The position numbers and the translations under genes are program-made. From the NCBI RefSeq assembly GCF_018070045.1, contig NZ_JAGPYK010000024.1:40620-104619 (forward strand): a stretch of DNA of 64,000 bases, in the 5' to 3' direction. The notes under the pieces were generated by a model. It had not been told where the DNA came from. It made no database searches and was given only the letters and a program-made list of their open reading frames with translations. Origin of the DNA: Micromonospora sp. U21 (lineage in GTDB: Bacteria > Actinomycetota > Actinomycetes > Mycobacteriales > Micromonosporaceae). Positions 1-9,100 of the stretch are shown one piece after another; the first letter of the stretch is position 1; each line of letters starts with the position of its first letter.

Positions 1-951
1 AGCGCCGAGGCCGACAAGCGCGGCTGGGCCGGCAAGCTCAGCCCCAGCCTGCAGACCACCGCCCGCTACAGCGACAAGGGTGTGATGGGCTCGGGCAACT
101 GGTTCGGCGTGCCGAACTACGGCGAGTACGTCACGGTCTACTACAACAAGGACCTCTTCGACAGGTACGGCGTGAAGGTGCCGACCAGCATGGCGGAGAT
201 GACCGCCGCGATGGACACCTTCGTCGGCAAGGGCGTCGCCCCGCTGGGCATGGCCGGCGCCGAGTACCCTGCCGGTCAGCTCTTCTACCAGCTGGCGCTG
301 GCCAAGGCGGACCGGCAGTTCGTCGACAACTACCAGCTCTACAAGAACCCGGTGGACTTCACGGCCGACCCGCTGAAGTACGGCGCGGACACCTTCGCCG
401 ACTGGGTGAAGAAGGGCTACGTCGCGAAGAACTCGGCGAGCCTGAAGGCCGAGGACATGGGCACCGCGTTCATCGGCGGCAAGACCCCCATGATCGTCTC
501 CGGTAGCTGGTGGTACGGCCGGTTCAAGGCCGAGATGAAGGCCAACTGGGACACCTTCCTCTTCCCCGGCAACACCCTGCAGGCCGGCTCGTCCGGCAAC
601 CTGTGGGTGGTCCCGGAAACCAGCAAGGCCAAGGGCCTGGCGTACGACTTCATCGACATCACCCTGCGTCCGGAGATCCAGGACCTGATCGGCAACAACG
701 GCGGTGTCCCGGTCGCCGGTGACCCGGCGAAGATCAGCGACCCCAAGGACCGGAAGCTGATCGAGGACTTCAACACGGTCAGCAAGCAGGACGGCCTGGC
801 CTTCTACCCGGACTGGCCGGTCCCCGGCTACTACGACGTGCTGGTCTCCGGATTCCAGGGCCTGATCAACGGATCCAAGTCGCCCGACCAGGTACTCGAC
901 TCGATCGCCAAGCCGTACGCCGACGGCGTCAAGGAGATCACCGGCAAGTGA
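1..951 (+). CDS. ABC sugar-binding lipoprotein, 5' end missing
   Basis: The reading frame is already open at base 1, so the start and signal peptide lie outside the window; 316 residues are visible. It reads as an extracellular solute-binding protein of carbohydrate ABC importers (family 1). Visible family features are a YYNKDLFDRYGV segment, a GSWWYG motif near the middle and a C-terminal PDQVLDSIAKPYADGVK tail. It should capture a sugar outside the membrane and pass it to the two permeases that follow 67 bases downstream. The alpha-xylosidase and beta-glucosidase in the same operon suggest the ligand is a xylose-bearing glucan oligosaccharide; that substrate is inference. Confidence 0.93.
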   Translation, partial: SAEADKRGWAGKLSPSLQTTARYSDKGVMGSGNWFGVPNYGEYVTVYYNKDLFDRYGVKVPTSMAEMTAAMDTFVGKGVAPLGMAGAEYPAGQLFYQLALAKADRQFVDNYQLYKNPVDFTADPLKYGADTFADWVKKGYVAKNSASLKAEDMGTAFIGGKTPMIVSGSWWYGRFKAEMKANWDTFLFPGNTLQAGSSGNLWVVPETSKAKGLAYDFIDITLRPEIQDLIGNNGGVPVAGDPAKISDPKDRKLIEDFNTVSKQDGLAFYPDWPVPGYYDVLVSGFQGLINGSKSPDQVLDSIAKPYADGVKEITGK

Positions 952-1018
952 CGCGGCGAGCGGCGGGCGCGACCGGCACGACCGGGGCGCCCGCCCGCTC
1001 CACCGGGAAGGATCTTCC

Positions 1019-1987
1019 ATGGCAGTCTCCGAGACCGTCGCCGCCCCGTACCCGGCAGCGACGCCGACCCAGCCCCCGCCCGGCCGCGGACGTCGCGGCC
1101 GCAACGCGGCGTACTGGCTCTACCTGCTCCCCGGAGCGGTGCTCTTCATCCTGGTCATCGGCGCACCGCTGGTCGGCACCGGCTACCTGTCGCTGACCAA
1201 GTGGTCCGGAGTCGGCGACCCCACCTGGGTCGGCCTGGACAACTACCAGCAGTTGCTGCACGACGAGGTGTTCTGGGCGTCGTTCCGGAACACCGTCGCG
1301 ATGCTCATCGCGATGGTGGTGGCACCCACCCTGCTCGGGCTGGTGCTCGCCTCGGTGCTCTTCGACGTCATCGGCCGCCGGTTCCGGCCGCGCACCGCCG
1401 CCGCGCTGCGGGCCGCGTTCTACCTCCCGCAGGTGCTGCCCGTCGTGGTGGCCGGCATCGTCTGGGGCTGGATCCTGCGCCCCGACGGCGCGTTCAACAG
1501 CCTGCTCGACGCGGTCGGCCTCGGCGCGCTACGCCACGACTGGCTCGGCGACCCGGGCACCGCCCTGCCCAGCGTGATGGCGGTGATGATCTGGGTGCAG
1601 ATCGGCTACCCGGTGGTCGTCTTCATGGCGGCGCTGCAACGCGTCGACCCCGAGTTGTACGAGGCGGCCGAGGTCGACGGCGCGAACTGGGTCCACCGGT
1701 TCCGGGCGATCACCCTCCCGCAGATCCGGCCGGAGACCTTCGTGGTGGCCCTGACCTGCACCATCGCCGCGTTGAAGGTGTTCGGGCCGATCTTCGCCCT
1801 GACCCGCGGCGGCCCGGAGAACGCCACCAACGTGCCGTCGTACTTCGCGTACTACACGTTCTTCAAGAAGCTCCAGGTCGGCTACGGCTCCGCGATCTCC
1901 ACGGTGCTCACACTGATCATCGTCGTGGTGGCGGTGGTCTTCATCTGGATGCAGGCCCGCAGCGAGCGCCGGGACCGGGGGTTCTGA
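1019..1987 (+). CDS. Sugar ABC transporter permease (MalF type)
   Basis: This 322-residue integral membrane protein has an N-terminal Pro-rich cytoplasmic tail, then about six hydrophobic segments. The EAA loop characteristic of binding-protein-dependent permeases is present as YEAAEVDGANWVHRFRAITLP. It would form one half of the translocation pore with the next gene. GGAAGGA lies just before the ATG. It ends one base before the ATG of the second permease, so the two are translationally coupled. No ATPase gene is present in the cluster, as is common in actinobacteria that share one MsiK-type ATPase among sugar importers. Confidence 0.95.
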   Translation: MAVSETVAAPYPAATPTQPPPGRGRRGRNAAYWLYLLPGAVLFILVIGAPLVGTGYLSLTKWSGVGDPTWVGLDNYQQLLHDEVFWASFRNTVAMLIAMVVAPTLLGLVLASVLFDVIGRRFRPRTAAALRAAFYLPQVLPVVVAGIVWGWILRPDGAFNSLLDAVGLGALRHDWLGDPGTALPSVMAVMIWVQIGYPVVVFMAALQRVDPELYEAAEVDGANWVHRFRAITLPQIRPETFVVALTCTIAALKVFGPIFALTRGGPENATNVPSYFAYYTFFKKLQVGYGSAISTVLTLIIVVVAVVFIWMQARSERRDRGF

Positions 1988-1988
1988 G

Positions 1989-2885
1989 ATGGCCGTCACG
2001 CTCATCCCGACCGGGAGCGCGGTGGTGACTCCCCGCCGGAACAAGCCGAGCCGCGACCGGCACCGCCGCGGGGCCGCCCGCTGGGTGGTGCTCGCCCTGG
2101 TCACGCTCGCCGCGATCGCCATGCTGGTGCCGTTCGCGTTCATGCTGCTCAACGCGTTCAAGTCGCCGACCGACTACTCCTCGGGCGGGCCGTTGAGCTG
2201 GCCGACGGAGTTCTACACCAAGGGTCTGCGGACGTACTGGACCACGGTGAACTTCCCGCTGAAGCTGTGGAACTCGGCGCTCATCGCCGGCTCCGTGGCG
2301 GTGCTCGGCGTCGTCGTCTCGCTGCTCAACGCGTACGCGCTCGGCATCGGCCGGGTCCGCGGACGGCTCTGGATCGTGGGGCTCTTCCTGCTGGCCAACA
2401 TGCTGCCGCAGGAAGCGCTGATCTACCCGCTCTACTACGTGGCCAAGGAGATCGGCCTCTACAACACCCGACTCTCGGTGATCATCATCTTCACCGTGAT
2501 CCAGAGCGCGTTCGGCACCTACCTGCTCGCCTCGGTGCTGAGCACGTTCCCGCGCTCGCTGCTCGAGGCTGCCTCGCTGGACGGCGCCGGCAAGTGGACC
2601 GTGCTGTGGCGGGTGGTCTTCCCCAACCTGCGGCCCACCCTCGCGGTGCTGCTCATCTTCTTCTTCATCTGGACCTGGAACGAGTTCCTGATCCCGCTGG
2701 TCATGCTGATCGACAACCAGACGCAGACCATCCCGGTCGCGCTCGCGTCGTTGCAGGGCGACCGCCTGATGGACGCACCGACCACCAACGCCGGCGCGCT
2801 GATCAGCCTGGTGCCGGCCATCATCTTCTTCCTCATCTTCCAGCGCACTCTGGCGCGCGGCATCACGGCAGGAGCCGAGAAGTGA
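1989..2885 (+). CDS. Sugar ABC transporter permease (MalG type)
   Basis: This 298-residue permease is the partner of the preceding gene. It has a basic N-terminus, about six membrane segments, and the EAA loop LLEAASLDGAGKWTVLWRVV. The segment FFIWTWNEFLIPLV is typical of MalG-type sugar permeases. Its TGA overlaps the GTG of the alpha-xylosidase gene (GTGA), so uptake and hydrolysis are tightly coupled. The start follows the upstream stop with one intervening base, and no other start fits the operon better. Confidence 0.95.
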   Translation: MAVTLIPTGSAVVTPRRNKPSRDRHRRGAARWVVLALVTLAAIAMLVPFAFMLLNAFKSPTDYSSGGPLSWPTEFYTKGLRTYWTTVNFPLKLWNSALIAGSVAVLGVVVSLLNAYALGIGRVRGRLWIVGLFLLANMLPQEALIYPLYYVAKEIGLYNTRLSVIIIFTVIQSAFGTYLLASVLSTFPRSLLEAASLDGAGKWTVLWRVVFPNLRPTLAVLLIFFFIWTWNEFLIPLVMLIDNQTQTIPVALASLQGDRLMDAPTTNAGALISLVPAIIFFLIFQRTLARGITAGAEK

Positions 2886-5122
2886 AGTTCACCGACGGGT
2901 ACTGGCAACTGCGCCCCGGCGTCAGCGTGCTGCGCCCCGGCACAGTCGAATCGGTCGAGCCGGACGAACGCGGCTTCACCGTCTTCGCGCCGGCCGGCCA
3001 GATCACCGGGCGGGGCGACACCCTCAACCGGCCCGTGGTCACCGTCCGGTTCTTCTCCCCCGCCCCGGGCGTCGTCGGCGTGACCATCGGCCACCACAGC
3101 GGCGGGCTGCCCCGCGAGCCCCACTTCGGGCTGGCCACCGACGACGAGCATCCGGTCAGCATCGACATCACCGGGATCAACGCGACACTGACCACCGGCG
3201 AGTTGACCGCCCGGGTCGCGCTCATCGACGGGTGGCGGGTCGACTTCCTGCACGGCGACCGGTTGGTCACCGCGTCCACCGGGCGCAGCGTCGGCGTCGT
3301 CACCGACGGCGAGGGCCGCCGGCACGTGCACGAGCGGCTCGCCCTCGGCGTCGGCGAGACGGTGTACGGGCTGGGCGAGCGGTTCGGCCCGTTCGTGAAG
3401 AACGGCCAGACCGTGGACATCTGGAACGCCGACGGGGGCACCGCCAGCGAGCAGGCGTACAAGAACGTGCCGTTCTACCTCAGCAGCGCCGGCTACGGGG
3501 TGTTCGTGGACCACCCGGAGCACGTGTCGTTCGAGGTCGGCTCGGAGGTCGTGACGCAGACCCAGTTCAGCGTCGAGGGGCAGTCGCTCACCTACTACGT
3601 CATCGACGGGCCCACCCCGAAGGACGTGCTGCGCCGCTACACCGCGCTGACCGGCCGCCCGGCCCGGGTCCCCGCCTGGTCGTACGGGCTGTGGCTGTCC
3701 ACGTCGTTCACCACCTCGTACGACGAGAAGACGGTGACGGCGTTCGTCGACGGGATGGCCGAGCGGGACCTGCCGCTGTCGGTGTTCCACTTCGACTGCT
3801 TCTGGATGCGCCAGTTCCACTGGGTCGACTTCGTCTGGGACCCGGCGACCTTCCCCGACCCCGAGGGGATGCTGCGCCGGCTGCACGAGCGTGACCTGAA
3901 GGTGTGCGTCTGGATCAACCCGTACATCGCGCAGCGCTCGTACCTGTTCGAGGAGGGCCGCGAGGCCGGTTACCTGGTCCGCAACCCGGACGGGTCCGTC
4001 TGGCAGTGGGACAAGTGGCAGGCCGGCATGGCGCTGGTCGACTTCACCAACCCGGACGCGGTCCGCTGGTTCACCGGCAAGCTCAAGGCGCTGCTGGACA
4101 TGGGCGTCGACTGCTTCAAGACCGACTTCGGTGAGCGCATCCCGACCGACGTGGTGTGGCACGACGGCTCGGACCCGCAGCGGATGCACAACTACTACTC
4201 GTACCTCTACAACAAGGCGGTGTTCGAGCTGCTGGAGGCCGAACGCGGGGAGGGCGAGGCGGTGCTGTTCGCCCGCTCGGCCACCGCCGGTGGGCAGCAG
4301 TTCCCGGTGCACTGGGGCGGCGACTGCGAGTCGACGTTCGTCGCGATGGCCGAGTCGCTGCGCGGCGGTCTGTCCCTGGCGGCGTCCGGCTTCGGCTACT
4401 GGAGCCACGACATCGGCGGCTTCGAGGGCACCCCCGACCCAGCCGTGTTCAAGCGGTGGGTCGCCTTCGGGCTGCTCTCCTCGCACTCCCGCCTGCACGG
4501 CTCCGGCTCGTACCGGGTGCCGTGGGCGTACGACGACGAGGCGGTCGAGGTGCTGCGGCACTTCACCCGGCTCAAGCTCCGCCTGATGCCGTACCTGGCT
4601 GCCGCGGCGCAGGAGGCGCACCGCGACGGCATCCCGATGATGCGGCCGATGATCCTGGAGTTCCCGGACGACCCGGCCGCCGCACACCTGGACCGGCAGT
4701 ACATGCTCGGTTCCGACGTGCTGGTCGCGCCCGTGCTCAGCGCCGACGGGGAGGTCACCTTCTACGTGCCCGCCGGCACCTGGACGCACCTGGTCACCGG
4801 CGCTCAGCTCACCGGCCCGGCGTGGGTCACCGAGAAGCACGAGTTCGACAGCGTGCCGGTGCTCGCCCGACCGGGCGCGATCATCCCGTTCGGGGCGCGC
4901 TCGGACCGGCCCGACTACGACTGGGCCGACGGCGTGCAGCTGCGGCTCTACGCACCGGCCGAGGGGCAACGCCAACGGGTACGGATCCCGGCGCCCGGGA
5001 ACGGGCCCGGTGCGGAGTTCGAGGTGAGCTTCCGCGACGGGGTCGCCACCGCCGAACTGGTGGCGGGCGCCTCGTCGGCGTACCACTGCGTGGTGGCCGG
5101 GACGGAGGTGGCGGCGCGATGA
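2882..5122 (+). CDS. yicI: Alpha-xylosidase, GH31 (YicI type)
   Basis: The 746-residue product is close in length to E. coli YicI. GH31 enzymes of this type remove alpha-1,6-xylose from the non-reducing end of xyloglucan oligosaccharides with retention. The nucleophile is Asp415 in KTDFGERIPTDV and the acid/base is Asp481 in WGGDCES, matching the spacing known for YicI. The subsite segment VFHFDCFWMRQFHWVDF is also present. There is no signal peptide, so it acts in the cytoplasm on imported sugar. The frame stays open far upstream, but GTG at 2882, overlapping the permease stop, is the start that gives a normal GH31 N-terminal beta-sandwich. Confidence 0.95.
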   Translation: MKFTDGYWQLRPGVSVLRPGTVESVEPDERGFTVFAPAGQITGRGDTLNRPVVTVRFFSPAPGVVGVTIGHHSGGLPREPHFGLATDDEHPVSIDITGINATLTTGELTARVALIDGWRVDFLHGDRLVTASTGRSVGVVTDGEGRRHVHERLALGVGETVYGLGERFGPFVKNGQTVDIWNADGGTASEQAYKNVPFYLSSAGYGVFVDHPEHVSFEVGSEVVTQTQFSVEGQSLTYYVIDGPTPKDVLRRYTALTGRPARVPAWSYGLWLSTSFTTSYDEKTVTAFVDGMAERDLPLSVFHFDCFWMRQFHWVDFVWDPATFPDPEGMLRRLHERDLKVCVWINPYIAQRSYLFEEGREAGYLVRNPDGSVWQWDKWQAGMALVDFTNPDAVRWFTGKLKALLDMGVDCFKTDFGERIPTDVVWHDGSDPQRMHNYYSYLYNKAVFELLEAERGEGEAVLFARSATAGGQQFPVHWGGDCESTFVAMAESLRGGLSLAASGFGYWSHDIGGFEGTPDPAVFKRWVAFGLLSSHSRLHGSGSYRVPWAYDDEAVEVLRHFTRLKLRLMPYLAAAAQEAHRDGIPMMRPMILEFPDDPAAAHLDRQYMLGSDVLVAPVLSADGEVTFYVPAGTWTHLVTGAQLTGPAWVTEKHEFDSVPVLARPGAIIPFGARSDRPDYDWADGVQLRLYAPAEGQRQRVRIPAPGNGPGAEFEVSFRDGVATAELVAGASSAYHCVVAGTEVAAR

Positions 5123-6528
5123 CCCCACGCACCTTCCCGGAGAGCTTCGTCTGGGGCTCGGCCACGGCGGCGTACCAGATCGAGGGCGCGGCCAGCGAGG
5201 ATGGCCGCGGACCGTCCATCTGGGACACCTACAGCCACACCCCCGGCCGGACCTACAACGGCGACACCGGTGACGTGGCCGCCGACCACTACCACCGCTG
5301 GCAGCAGGACCTGGACCACATCGCCGAGCTGGGCCTGGGCGCGTACCGGTTCTCCATCTCCTGGCCGCGCGTGCAGCCGGGCGGCGCCGGCCGCTTCAAC
5401 CAGGCCGGCCTGGACTTCTACTCCCGGCTGGTCGACGGCCTGCTGGAACGCGGGGTCCGCCCGGTCGCCACGATGTACCACTGGGACCTGCCGCAGGAAC
5501 TGGAGGAGGCCGGCGGATGGCCGGTGCGGGAGACCGCGCTGCGCTTCGAGGAGTACGCCGCCGGCATCGTCGCCGCACTCGGCGACCGGGTGCACACCTG
5601 GACCACGCTGAACGAGCCGTGGTGCTCGGCGTACCTGGGCTACGCCTCCGGCGTGCACGCGCCGGGGCGTTCCGAACCGGCGGCCGCGCTGGCCGCCGTG
5701 CACCACCTCAACCTGGCGCACGGCCTGGCCGGCCGGGTGGTCCGGGAGCTGGCGCCGACCGCCGAGCTCTCGGTGACGCTGAACCTGCACGTCATCCGGG
5801 GCGCGTCTGACTCGGCCGCTGACCAGGACGCGGTCCGGCGGATCGACGCGTTGGCGAACCGGGCGTTCCTCGGCCCGATGCTGGACGGGGAATACCCGGC
5901 CGACCTGCTGGCCGACACCGCCTCCGTCACCGACTGGTCGTTCGTCCGCGAGGGCGACGAGAAGCTGATCGCGGTGCCGCTGGACGTGCTCGGCGTCAAC
6001 TACTACTCCAGCACGCTGGTCCGGGCGTGGGACGGGGTGTCGGCCCGCTCCGACGTCGACGGGCACGGCGCGTCGACGTCGACGCCGTGGGTCGCCGCGG
6101 AGAACGTCGACTTCCTGCCGCAACCCGGCCCGTACACGGCGATGGGTTGGAACATCGACCCGCCGGCGCTGACCGAGCTGCTGCTGCGCCTCCAGCGTGA
6201 ATACCCCAGCCGGCCCATGATGATCACCGAGAACGGCGCGGCGTTCGACGATGTGGTGTCGGCCGACGGCCGGATCCACGACGAGCGGCGGATCGACTAC
6301 CTGCGCCGGCACATCGGCGCGATGGCCGACGCCCGCGCGCAGGGCGCGGATGTGCGCGGCTACTTCGTCTGGTCGTTGCTGGACAACTTCGAGTGGGGCT
6401 ACGGCTACGACCGTCGCTTCGGCATCATCCGGGTCGACTACGACACCCAGGTGCGCACCTGGAAGGACAGCGCCCACTGGTACCAGCGCCTCGCCGCCAC
6501 GGGTGAGCTGGACCAGGCGCAGGACTGA
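5119..6528 (+). CDS. Beta-glucosidase, GH1
   Basis: This 469-residue cytoplasmic glycoside hydrolase family 1 protein spans the whole TIM barrel. The acid/base is Glu166 in TLNEPW and the nucleophile is Glu371 in ITENGA. The N-terminal signature FVWGSATAAYQIEGA and the C-terminal DNFEWGYGYDRRFGI sugar-binding segment are intact. ATG at 5119 overlaps the alpha-xylosidase TGA (ATGA). Together the two enzymes would strip xylose and then split the beta-glucan backbone; GH1 enzymes may also act on cellobiose or beta-galactosides, so the exact substrate is unproved. Confidence 0.96.
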   Translation: MTPRTFPESFVWGSATAAYQIEGAASEDGRGPSIWDTYSHTPGRTYNGDTGDVAADHYHRWQQDLDHIAELGLGAYRFSISWPRVQPGGAGRFNQAGLDFYSRLVDGLLERGVRPVATMYHWDLPQELEEAGGWPVRETALRFEEYAAGIVAALGDRVHTWTTLNEPWCSAYLGYASGVHAPGRSEPAAALAAVHHLNLAHGLAGRVVRELAPTAELSVTLNLHVIRGASDSAADQDAVRRIDALANRAFLGPMLDGEYPADLLADTASVTDWSFVREGDEKLIAVPLDVLGVNYYSSTLVRAWDGVSARSDVDGHGASTSTPWVAAENVDFLPQPGPYTAMGWNIDPPALTELLLRLQREYPSRPMMITENGAAFDDVVSADGRIHDERRIDYLRRHIGAMADARAQGADVRGYFVWSLLDNFEWGYGYDRRFGIIRVDYDTQVRTWKDSAHWYQRLAATGELDQAQD

Positions 6529-6677
6529 CACCGACCTACGCGGCGTCGCCGTTACCCGCCCGTCGAGGGCTGGTGGCGGCGACGTCGTTTCGGTGCCATG
6601 GTCGCCGCCAGCCGGCGGAACTCCGCGAGGACATTTATCCAAGACGGACGACCGCCGGCCCGGGCATCGTCGTTCCC

Positions 6678-7514
6678 ATGAGCGAGTACGACGTTGCGCA
6701 GTCGCAGGGAATGCACGTGGTGCACGACGGTCCGGCGGAGGCGCCGCCGCTGTTGCTGATTCACGGATCGGGGATGTCGGGCGCGTCCTGGAATCCGGTG
6801 GTGCCGGCGCTCGCCGGCCACCACCACGTCATCCGGGTGGACCTCCCCGGCTGCGGCCGGTCTCCGGCCTCGCCGTCGTACGAGGTGCCCGACCAGGCGG
6901 ACCGGGTGGCGGCGGTGCTCGACGACCTCGGCGTCCGGTCCGTCGTCGCACTCGGGCACTCCAGCGGCGGCTACATCGCCACCGCGCTCGCCGAACGACG
7001 CCCGGACCTGGTGCGCTCGCTCGCACTGGTCAGCACCGGCCCGAGTCCCGACGCTCTGCTTCCACAGCCGGCCCTGCTCCGGGCCCTGTTGGCTCCGCCG
7101 CTCGGTCCGCTTCTCTGGGCGCGGCGATCGGACGCCATGATCCGCAGGGGGATCAGCGTCACCTGCGCGCGTCCGGTCGACGTTCCGGACGATCTGCTCA
7201 GCGACGTCCGACACCTCAGATACCGCACGCTGAGGTCGGTGCTGCGCGCTTACGACGCATACATCGAGGAGCGGAGCGTGCCCGAGCGCATTGCCGCTCT
7301 CGACGTCCCGGTGCTGGTGGTCTTCGGCGGCGACGACCCCCGCTGGGATCCGTCGTCGGCGCACCGGTACGACACGGTGCCGAAGGCGCGGGTCGAGCTG
7401 CTGCCCGGCGTCGGACACGTACCCATGCTGGAAGCGCCCGAGGCAACCAGCAGGCTGCTGCTGGGCTTCACGGCAACGGCCGCGGGCACCCCACCGGCGA
7501 CCCCGACTGCCTAG
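6678..7514 (+). CDS. Alpha/beta hydrolase
   Basis: The 278-residue protein has the alpha/beta hydrolase fold. The oxyanion segment is LLIHGSGMSGASW, the nucleophile Ser sits in GHSSGG, an acidic residue lies in VVFGGDDPRWDP, and the catalytic His is in GVGHVPMLEAPE. The substrate cannot be told from sequence. An in-frame GTG/ATG up to 105 bases earlier would add a basic, low-quality extension, so the ATG at 6678 (MSEYDV) was chosen. It ends 9 bases before the AraC-type regulator, whose own promoter overlaps this stop codon. Confidence 0.85.
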   Translation: MSEYDVAQSQGMHVVHDGPAEAPPLLLIHGSGMSGASWNPVVPALAGHHHVIRVDLPGCGRSPASPSYEVPDQADRVAAVLDDLGVRSVVALGHSSGGYIATALAERRPDLVRSLALVSTGPSPDALLPQPALLRALLAPPLGPLLWARRSDAMIRRGISVTCARPVDVPDDLLSDVRHLRYRTLRSVLRAYDAYIEERSVPERIAALDVPVLVVFGGDDPRWDPSSAHRYDTVPKARVELLPGVGHVPMLEAPEATSRLLLGFTATAAGTPPATPTA

Positions 7515-7517
7515 ACT
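7512..7517 (+). promoter_or_regulatory. -10 box TAGACT, leaderless promoter
   Basis: TAGACT lies 6 nt before the ATG at 7524, the spacing expected for a leaderless actinobacterial transcript. It overlaps the stop codon of the upstream hydrolase. No clear -35 element was seen. Confidence 0.55.
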
Positions 7518-7523
7518 CGGCAG

Positions 7524-8369
7524 ATGCGGCCGATGGGGACGACCCCGCTCGACTGGTCGTTGGTGGACGTGGTGGTCCCGCGCCCGTCGGCCCGGTTGCC
7601 GGGGGTCCGCATGGCCGGGTTCCGGCACCGCGCCTGCGCACCGGTGGACATCGCCATGGTCGCGCACCCGTCGATCACCCTGATCGTCGACCTCAGCGAG
7701 GAAACGGGCCTCACCTACGCCGTGGACGGCCAGCACAGAAGTGGCAGCGCCGTCGTCGGCCTGCTTCCCGGTGACCTCCGGGCGACGGGCCGGGGGTTCG
7801 GCGAGTGCCTCCAGATCCGGCTGGAGCCGGTCGCCGCGGCCGCCGTGCTCGGCGCGTCGACGGAGATCTGCGGGGCGGTGGTTTCCCTCGACGACGTCTG
7901 GGGCCGCGCCGCAGAACGCGCGGAGGCCAGGCTGCGCGCCACCGCGTCGTGGGACGAACGGTTCGCCATCGCCGCGGAGATCCTCGGCCGGCGGCTGGAC
8001 ACCCGTCGACCGGCCGATCCGGAGGTCGCCCACGCCTGGCGGCGGACCCGCACCAGCCGAGGCCGGGTACGGGTCGACAGCCTGGCCGACGAGGTCGGTT
8101 GGAGCCGCAAGCGCCTGCTGTCCCGCTTTCGGTCCCAGCTGGGCATCACACCCAAACGCGCCGCCCGCCTGGTGCGGTTCGACTACGCCGTGCACCTGCT
8201 CGCCGTAGGTCACTCCGCCGCCACTGCTGCCATCGAGAGCGGCTACGTCGACCAGTCACACCTGCACCGCGACGTGTTGGAGTTCGCCGGGCAGACCCCG
8301 ACGGCGGTGGCCGCCGCGCCGTGGCTCGCGATCGACGACGTGGCGTGGCCCGCCCCCTCGACCGCCTAG
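7524..8369 (+). CDS. AraC-family transcriptional regulator
   Basis: The 281-residue product has an N-terminal sensing domain and a C-terminal AraC/XylS DNA-binding domain from about residue 175. The double helix-turn-helix is visible as SLADEVGWSRKRLLSRFRSQLG and then AIESGYVDQSHLHRDVLEFAGQTP. The family activates or represses nearby genes on binding a ligand. The ATG is placed 6 nt after a TAGACT box, so the mRNA is probably leaderless. The gene converges with the MobA-like gene and their stop codons overlap by four bases (CTAG). The ligand and targets are unknown; the adjacent hydrolase is a candidate. Confidence 0.88.
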   Translation: MRPMGTTPLDWSLVDVVVPRPSARLPGVRMAGFRHRACAPVDIAMVAHPSITLIVDLSEETGLTYAVDGQHRSGSAVVGLLPGDLRATGRGFGECLQIRLEPVAAAAVLGASTEICGAVVSLDDVWGRAAERAEARLRATASWDERFAIAAEILGRRLDTRRPADPEVAHAWRRTRTSRGRVRVDSLADEVGWSRKRLLSRFRSQLGITPKRAARLVRFDYAVHLLAVGHSAATAAIESGYVDQSHLHRDVLEFAGQTPTAVAAAPWLAIDDVAWPAPSTA

Positions 8370-8992
8370 ACCCCGACCCGCTGCGGCGGGACGGTCAGGC
8401 CGTAGAGCGCCATCAGCTCCGGGGTGTCGACCCGGCTGCCGTCGGCGACCGAGTCGCACGCGATGTCGACGATCTGGTCCTTGTGCGCCAGCAGGTATGG
8501 CCGGGCGCCAACGTCGGCGCTGGCCAGGGTGGCGATGCCGGGCCAGTGCCGGCGACCGAAGAGCATCGGGTAGCCGCGCAGCCCGTCGTAGGTGGCGCAG
8601 ACCAGCACGTCCGGGTACGGCAGTGCGGCCACTCGCCGGACCGCGGCGGTGGTCAGGCCCGGCATGTCGACCGGGACCACCACCACCGCCTCGATCCCCT
8701 CGTCGTCCATGGCGGCCAGGCCGGCGCGGATGGACGAGCCGACCCCGGTGCCCCACGCCTTGTTGATGACCACCGTGGCCCTGCCCAGGTCGGCGGTCTC
8801 GCGGACCTGGTCGGCGGCGGCGCCCAGTACGACCACGATCTGCTCGCAGCCCGCCTTGGTCATCGTGTCGATCATCTGGTTGACCAGGGGCTTCTCCCCC
8901 TGGTGCAGCAGCGCCTCGGGACCACCGATGCGGCGCCCCCCGCCCGCGGCGATGATCATTCCTGCGATCCGGTTCAGCTGCGCCCCCTCCAC
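8366..8992 (-). CDS. MobA/MocA-like nucleotidyltransferase
   Basis: The 208-residue product resembles MobA/MocA/NboR nucleotidyltransferases, which transfer NMP to pterin cofactors. The N-terminal Rossmann-like NTP-binding motif is AGMIIAAGGGRRIGG, and the metal-binding region is VVVPVDMPGL. In place of the usual Lys after the glycine-rich motif (PKALL) the sequence has Glu (PEALL); this was checked in the DNA (codon GAG). No molybdenum cofactor genes are adjacent. The start is GTG at 8992; an ATG at about 8959 is possible. Confidence 0.75.
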   Translation of the reverse strand: MEGAQLNRIAGMIIAAGGGRRIGGPEALLHQGEKPLVNQMIDTMTKAGCEQIVVVLGAAADQVRETADLGRATVVINKAWGTGVGSSIRAGLAAMDDEGIEAVVVVPVDMPGLTTAAVRRVAALPYPDVLVCATYDGLRGYPMLFGRRHWPGIATLASADVGARPYLLAHKDQIVDIACDSVADGSRVDTPELMALYGLTVPPQRVGV

Positions 8993-9100
8993 CGTGGAGC
9001 GGACCGGGCACGGCGGTGCCCGGTCCGTCCCGTCCTACGGACACCGGATGCAACGAGTGCGACCGGCCTCGGGTAGCGGGGCAAATAGGAAAATCGTCCG
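8993..9100. other. Intergenic gap, no gene
   Basis: This 108-base space lies upstream of the MobA-like gene and downstream of the polymerase gene. It contains a short A/T-richer patch near 9080-9092 but no convincing ORF or hairpin. The MobA-like promoter should lie at its left end. Confidence 0.5.

Noticed and set aside
2519..5128. 869-residue open frame on the minus strand across the alpha-xylosidase gene
   Set aside because: It mirrors codon bias of the GH31 gene and has no family features; GC-rich DNA keeps antisense frames open.
4948..6642. 564-residue minus-strand frame across the GH1 gene
   Set aside because: Composition is Arg/Gly/Val-rich shadow sequence without motifs, opposite a clear enzyme.
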